From positions 1-45,386 of the forward strand of contig NZ_CAJXIP010000016.1 in assembly GCF_913054395.1 (NCBI RefSeq): a stretch of 45,386 nt of DNA, given 5' to 3'. The translations under genes were made by a program, and so were the position numbers. The DNA comes from an uncultured Roseovarius sp. (GTDB lineage Bacteria; Pseudomonadota; Alphaproteobacteria; Rhodobacterales; Rhodobacteraceae). This document shows, in pieces, positions 42,233 through 45,386 of this stretch. The notes beneath the pieces are model-generated. The model was given only the letters and a program-made list of their open reading frames with translations. It was not told the origin of the DNA and did no database searches. Numbering within the stretch: position 1 is the first letter of the stretch; every line of letters starts with the position of its first letter.

Positions 42233-42892
42233 CTAACCTTTGCCTGAGATCGAGGCGAGCTTTTTCAAAAGGTGCTCTTTCATCCGCTGCGCCGTGGTTG
42301 CCGCGTCGCGCGCGCAAAGCGCCTTTGCAATCGCCTCGTGTTCCTCGACCGCCGCGCGCCAGCGTTCCGGCGTCAGGTTCGCCTGATAGCGCGCCCGCTG
42401 AACGCGATAGGCCAAAAGCTCGTGCGAGCGTTGCAGGGTTTCGTTCCCTGTTGCCCGCAGGATAGCCTTGTGAATGGCCTGATTGATACGGAAATAGGTG
42501 GGCCGGTCGGTTTCCTCATACGAGCGGCGAAGCTTTTGCGTCATGGCTTCGATCTCGTTGAGATCGGCATCGCTTGCGGCAAGTGTTGCCAATTCGCCGG
42601 CCAGCCCCTCAAGCGCGGCAAGCACATGGAACACCTCGGCCAACTCGTCTTCGCTTTGCCGGGTGATGACCGCGCCGCGATGAGGGATCAGGTCAAGCAG
42701 CCCTTCCGCCGCCAGCACCTTGAGGGCCTCGCGCAACGGGGTGCGCGACACGCCGAACTGTTCGGTCAGAAGCTTTTCATTGATCTTTTCACCGGCCTCC
42801 AGCTGTCCTTCAAGGATCATCTGACGCAGGCGGTTGGTGATCTCGACGGCCAGGGCAGTGCGCCCGATCGGGTCTGGTTTCAGTTCGGACAT
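42233..42892 (-). CDS. GntR-family regulator, FCD (FadR-like) subfamily
   Basis: A 219-residue regulator with an N-terminal wHTH (INEKLLTEQFGVSRTPLREA, then HRGAVITR) and a helical FCD effector domain with its metal-type His residues (ex. RINQAIHKAILRATGN). ATG 42892 has SD GAGG 8 bases upstream; ATG 42922 is the alternative. It lies directly downstream of the FAD/Fe-S dehydrogenase gene on the same strand, so it likely controls 2-hydroxyacid use, as LldR-type FCD proteins do. Confidence 0.88.
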   Translation of the reverse strand: MSELKPDPIGRTALAVEITNRLRQMILEGQLEAGEKINEKLLTEQFGVSRTPLREALKVLAAEGLLDLIPHRGAVITRQSEDELAEVFHVLAALEGLAGELATLAASDADLNEIEAMTQKLRRSYEETDRPTYFRINQAIHKAILRATGNETLQRSHELLAYRVQRARYQANLTPERWRAAVEEHEAIAKALCARDAATTAQRMKEHLLKKLASISGKG

Positions 42893-42923
42893 AGAGGGGG
42901 CCTCTTGGCGGTCGTTGTACATT

Positions 42924-45386
42924 CTACTGGCCCTTTCCTACTTCATTTTGCGAGGCTCTGTCGAAAACTTCCGCGATATGCAAGGCCCGGCGTCCGGTTC
43001 CGTCGGCAATCTGATGGCGACAGGAGGTGCCGTTGGCGATCACAAGGTCATCCGTCGCGGCCGCCCGCACGGCTGGCAAAAGCGAGAGTTCGCCCATGCG
43101 AACCGACACTTCATGGGTTTCCGCACCATAGCCAAAGGCGCCGGCCATGCCGCAGCAACTGCTTTCGATATTCTGCGCCGCAAGCCCCGGCACAAGGTCA
43201 AGTGCGGCCCCCATATCGTCCATCACACCGGCGGATTTCTGGTGGCAATGACCATGCACATGCGCGCCTTGGCCGGTGTCGGTCATCGGCAGGTCAAAGC
43301 GCCCGGCCCTGGCCTCGCGCGTTACGAATTCCTCGAACAAAAACGCGTTTTGCGACAGCGCGCGGGCGTCTTCACCAGGCAGTAGGGTCAGGAATTCATC
43401 CCGCAGCGTCAAAAGGCAGGAGGGTTCCAGACCCACGATCGGCGTGCCGGCCCGCACATGCGGCATCAGGGCATCAAGCGTGCGCTGCGCCTCGGCGCGG
43501 GCACGGTCCATCATGCCGGCCGCCAGATATGTCCGCCCACAGCACAGCGGACGACCGGGGGCCGATGCGGTGATCACCTCATATCCCGCGCGGGTCAGAA
43601 CCCGCAGCGCGGCGCGCGGGATTTCGGGCTCCATCCAGCGGTTGAAGGTATCGGTGAACAGGATCACCTTGCCCGCCTTGCCATTTGCCGGGGTCTGTCG
43701 CACCTCGCTGTCGCGAAAGAAATCGCCACGAAACAGCGGCAGGCTTCGCGCCGCAGCCAACCCGAACAGCTTTTCCCCCAAGGCGGCAAGGACTGGCACC
43801 CGGTTGCGCAGGGCAATCAGGCCGCGCAGGACCACGGCTAGGCGCGCATAACGCGGCATTTCCGCGATCAGTCGTTCGCGCAGCCCATAGCCAAGTTTCT
43901 GACCGCGCTGATAAAGAACCTCGGTTTTCATTTTGGCCATATCCACCCCGGTGGGGCATTCGCGCTTGCAGGCCTTGCAGCCGACGCAAAGCTTCATCGT
44001 TTCGGCCATCTCATCGGAAAACAGGGCGTCCTTGCCCAGACGTCCTGACAGTGCAAGGCGCAATGTATTGGCCCGGCCACGGGTCACGTCACGCTCGTCG
44101 CGGGTGACGCGATAGCTTGGGCACATGGCGCCCCCGGCCAGTTTGCGACAGGCGCCGTTGTTGTTGCACATCTCGACCGCGCCCTGAAATCCGCCGCCCT
44201 TGCCGGTCCACGCCGACCAGTCATGCCCGGTTTTCAGATCAGCGAAATCATAGCCCGGCGGATAGCGCATCAGGCTGCGGTCATCCATTTTCGGTGCATG
44301 CACGATCTTGCCGGGGTTAAGCCGGGCCGCGGGATCGAACGCCGCCTTGACCTCTTCAAAGGCGCTCAGGATACGTTGCCCGAACATGAACCCGTGAAAT
44401 TCAGAGCGCACGATACCATCGCCATGTTCGCCAGAGTGCGACCCCTTGTAGTCGCGCACCATTTCGAACGCGGCCTCGGCGATCTCACGCATGGCGCGCA
44501 CGTCCTTTTCAAGCTTGAGATTGAGGATCGGACGCACATGAAGGCACCCCTCAGAGGCATGCGCATACCATGTGCCGGTGGTGTCATGGCGATGAAACAC
44601 CTCGGTCAGGCGGTCGGTGTAATCGGCCAGATGATCAAGCGGCACGGCGCAATCCTCGACAAAGGACACAGGTTTTCCCGCCTCTTTCATCGACATCATG
44701 ATATTGAGACCGGCCTTGCGCAGCTCGCCTATCTCGGCGGCAAGGGTCATGTCCCAGACCTCGACAACGCCGCCTTCCTGATCGCCGCCCTTGCCAAACC
44801 CGAACCCGAGATCGGACATGGTATCGGCAAGGCGCCGCATGTTCTCCTGATTCTCATCGGGGCTATCGGCGAATTCCACGAACAGCATTGCGGCGGGGGT
44901 CCCGCGCACGAAGGACTCTAACGTCTTGGCATACATCGGGATGGATCGGGCGAGGTCGATCATCGTGGAATCGACCAGCTCGACCGAGGTGGGCCCGAGC
45001 GCCACAAGCGGCTTTGCAGCCTCCATTGCAGCCCGGAAGGTGGGGAAATGACATACACCCATCACGCGGGTTTTTGAGGGCAGGGGCGAAAGCCTGATCT
45101 CGATCGCGGTTGAAATGGCCAGAGTGCCTTCGGAGCCGATCAGAAGGTGGGCAAGGTTGACTGGCGTGTCGCCGGGTACAAGCGCGTCGATGTTATAGCC
45201 GCCGACGCGGCGCTGAACTTTGGGAAAACGCGCGGCAATTTCATCCGCTTCGCGCAGGCCAAGATCAAGCATCTGACGCAACAGAGGTTCGGGCACGCGA
45301 TTGCCCGAGCCGGGACCGAAATCAAACGCCGTGCCATCGGCCAAAAGCCCCTCGATTCGCGCCACGTTATTGCGTGTCGTGCCATA
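42924..45386 (-). CDS. FAD/Fe-S D-2-hydroxyacid (D-lactate-type) dehydrogenase, N-terminus beyond window
   Basis: An open frame of 820 residues plus stop that runs off the window edge. It begins within an FAD-binding-4 domain (GTTRNNVARIEG, then HLLIGSEGTLAIS), continues with the FAD-oxidase C-terminal domain (HSGEHGDGIVRSEF), then a 4Fe-4S pair (CNNNGACRK with MCPS; CVGCKACKRECPTGVD) and two CCG domains (LCCGRTYL; SSCCGMAGAFGYG). This is a GlcD-GlcF-type fusion of about 1000 residues when complete. It oxidises D-lactate or another D-2-hydroxyacid to the keto acid and passes electrons to the respiratory chain. Specificity not readable. Confidence 0.88.
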   Translation of the reverse strand, partial: YGTTRNNVARIEGLLADGTAFDFGPGSGNRVPEPLLRQMLDLGLREADEIAARFPKVQRRVGGYNIDALVPGDTPVNLAHLLIGSEGTLAISTAIEIRLSPLPSKTRVMGVCHFPTFRAAMEAAKPLVALGPTSVELVDSTMIDLARSIPMYAKTLESFVRGTPAAMLFVEFADSPDENQENMRRLADTMSDLGFGFGKGGDQEGGVVEVWDMTLAAEIGELRKAGLNIMMSMKEAGKPVSFVEDCAVPLDHLADYTDRLTEVFHRHDTTGTWYAHASEGCLHVRPILNLKLEKDVRAMREIAEAAFEMVRDYKGSHSGEHGDGIVRSEFHGFMFGQRILSAFEEVKAAFDPAARLNPGKIVHAPKMDDRSLMRYPPGYDFADLKTGHDWSAWTGKGGGFQGAVEMCNNNGACRKLAGGAMCPSYRVTRDERDVTRGRANTLRLALSGRLGKDALFSDEMAETMKLCVGCKACKRECPTGVDMAKMKTEVLYQRGQKLGYGLRERLIAEMPRYARLAVVLRGLIALRNRVPVLAALGEKLFGLAAARSLPLFRGDFFRDSEVRQTPANGKAGKVILFTDTFNRWMEPEIPRAALRVLTRAGYEVITASAPGRPLCCGRTYLAAGMMDRARAEAQRTLDALMPHVRAGTPIVGLEPSCLLTLRDEFLTLLPGEDARALSQNAFLFEEFVTREARAGRFDLPMTDTGQGAHVHGHCHQKSAGVMDDMGAALDLVPGLAAQNIESSCCGMAGAFGYGAETHEVSVRMGELSLLPAVRAAATDDLVIANGTSCRHQIADGTGRRALHIAEVFDRASQNEVGKGQ

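Noticed and set aside
1-45386. Mobile elements, phage genes, CRISPR arrays, tRNA or rRNA genes
   Set aside because: No transposase or integrase motifs, no regular direct repeats and no tRNA- or rRNA-like sequence were seen on either strand.

Overview
The window looks like chromosomal DNA of an alphaproteobacterium, most likely a Rhodobacterales (roseobacter-type) member. This is inferred from high G+C, dense operons with ATGA/TGATG overlaps, many Tat- or Sec-exported binding proteins, TRAP and ABC uptake systems, and family content (BKACE, DUF1445, DUF3307, class III cyclase with TolB/TPR tail). I saw no rRNA, tRNA, insertion sequence, phage gene or CRISPR array. It reads as a stretch of metabolic islands, each pairing a transporter with a regulator and enzymes.

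Layout. 1-648 (-): end-truncated Tat-exported metallo-beta-lactamase-fold hydrolase. 823-1692 (+): one-component regulator (excisionase-like HTH plus periplasmic-binding-protein-like domain), convergent with a tungstate ABC transporter in the order tupB-tupC-tupA (1705-4030, -). A hairpin swallows the tupB ribosome-binding site. 4109-4798 (-): methyltransferase. 5203-11986 (+): BMP-type nucleobase/nucleoside ABC transporter, a cytosine-deaminase-like amidohydrolase and a BASS-family carrier, behind an 18-bp palindrome resembling a RutR operator. 11983-16705 (-): LysR regulator, DUF1445 hydro-lyase and a complete TRAP transporter, with two dyads at the presumed control region.

16749-26162 (-) is the most unusual part. 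It holds a class III adenylate cyclase with TolB-like/TPR tail, a membrane protein with a cyclic-nucleotide-binding fold, a DUF3307 membrane protein, a SulP transporter fused to STAS and cyclic-nucleotide-binding domains, and a CpdA/GpdQ-type phosphodiesterase. Directly upstream of the cyclase lies a flavoprotein of the amine-oxidase/fatty-acid-isomerase superfamily whose two halves are in swapped order: the Rossmann FAD motif starts near residue 236 and the normal C-terminal half comes first. It appears to be a circular permutation. The phosphodiesterase also belongs to a Ugp-like operon (GlpR-type repressor, UgpC, UgpB, UgpA, UgpE, phosphodiesterase, Na/Pi cotransporter; 23686-31081), with a divergent HAD protein at 31354-32238. 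That operon suggests uptake and hydrolysis of glycerol-3-phosphate or glycerophosphodiesters.

32235-42225: a LysR regulator divergent from a polyamine-type ABC transporter (two permeases, Tat-exported binding protein, ATPase), followed without real gaps by a class III aminotransferase, a beta-keto acid cleavage enzyme, a GNAT acetyltransferase, an acetylpolyamine-amidohydrolase-like deacetylase and an FAD amine/amino-acid oxidase. Together they look like a catabolic route for an acylated polyamine or amino compound whose exact substrate I cannot name. 42233-45386 (-): GntR/FCD regulator downstream of a large FAD/Fe-S D-2-hydroxyacid dehydrogenase that runs off the window.

Functions are assigned by reading motifs and by remembered family features; no database search was run.
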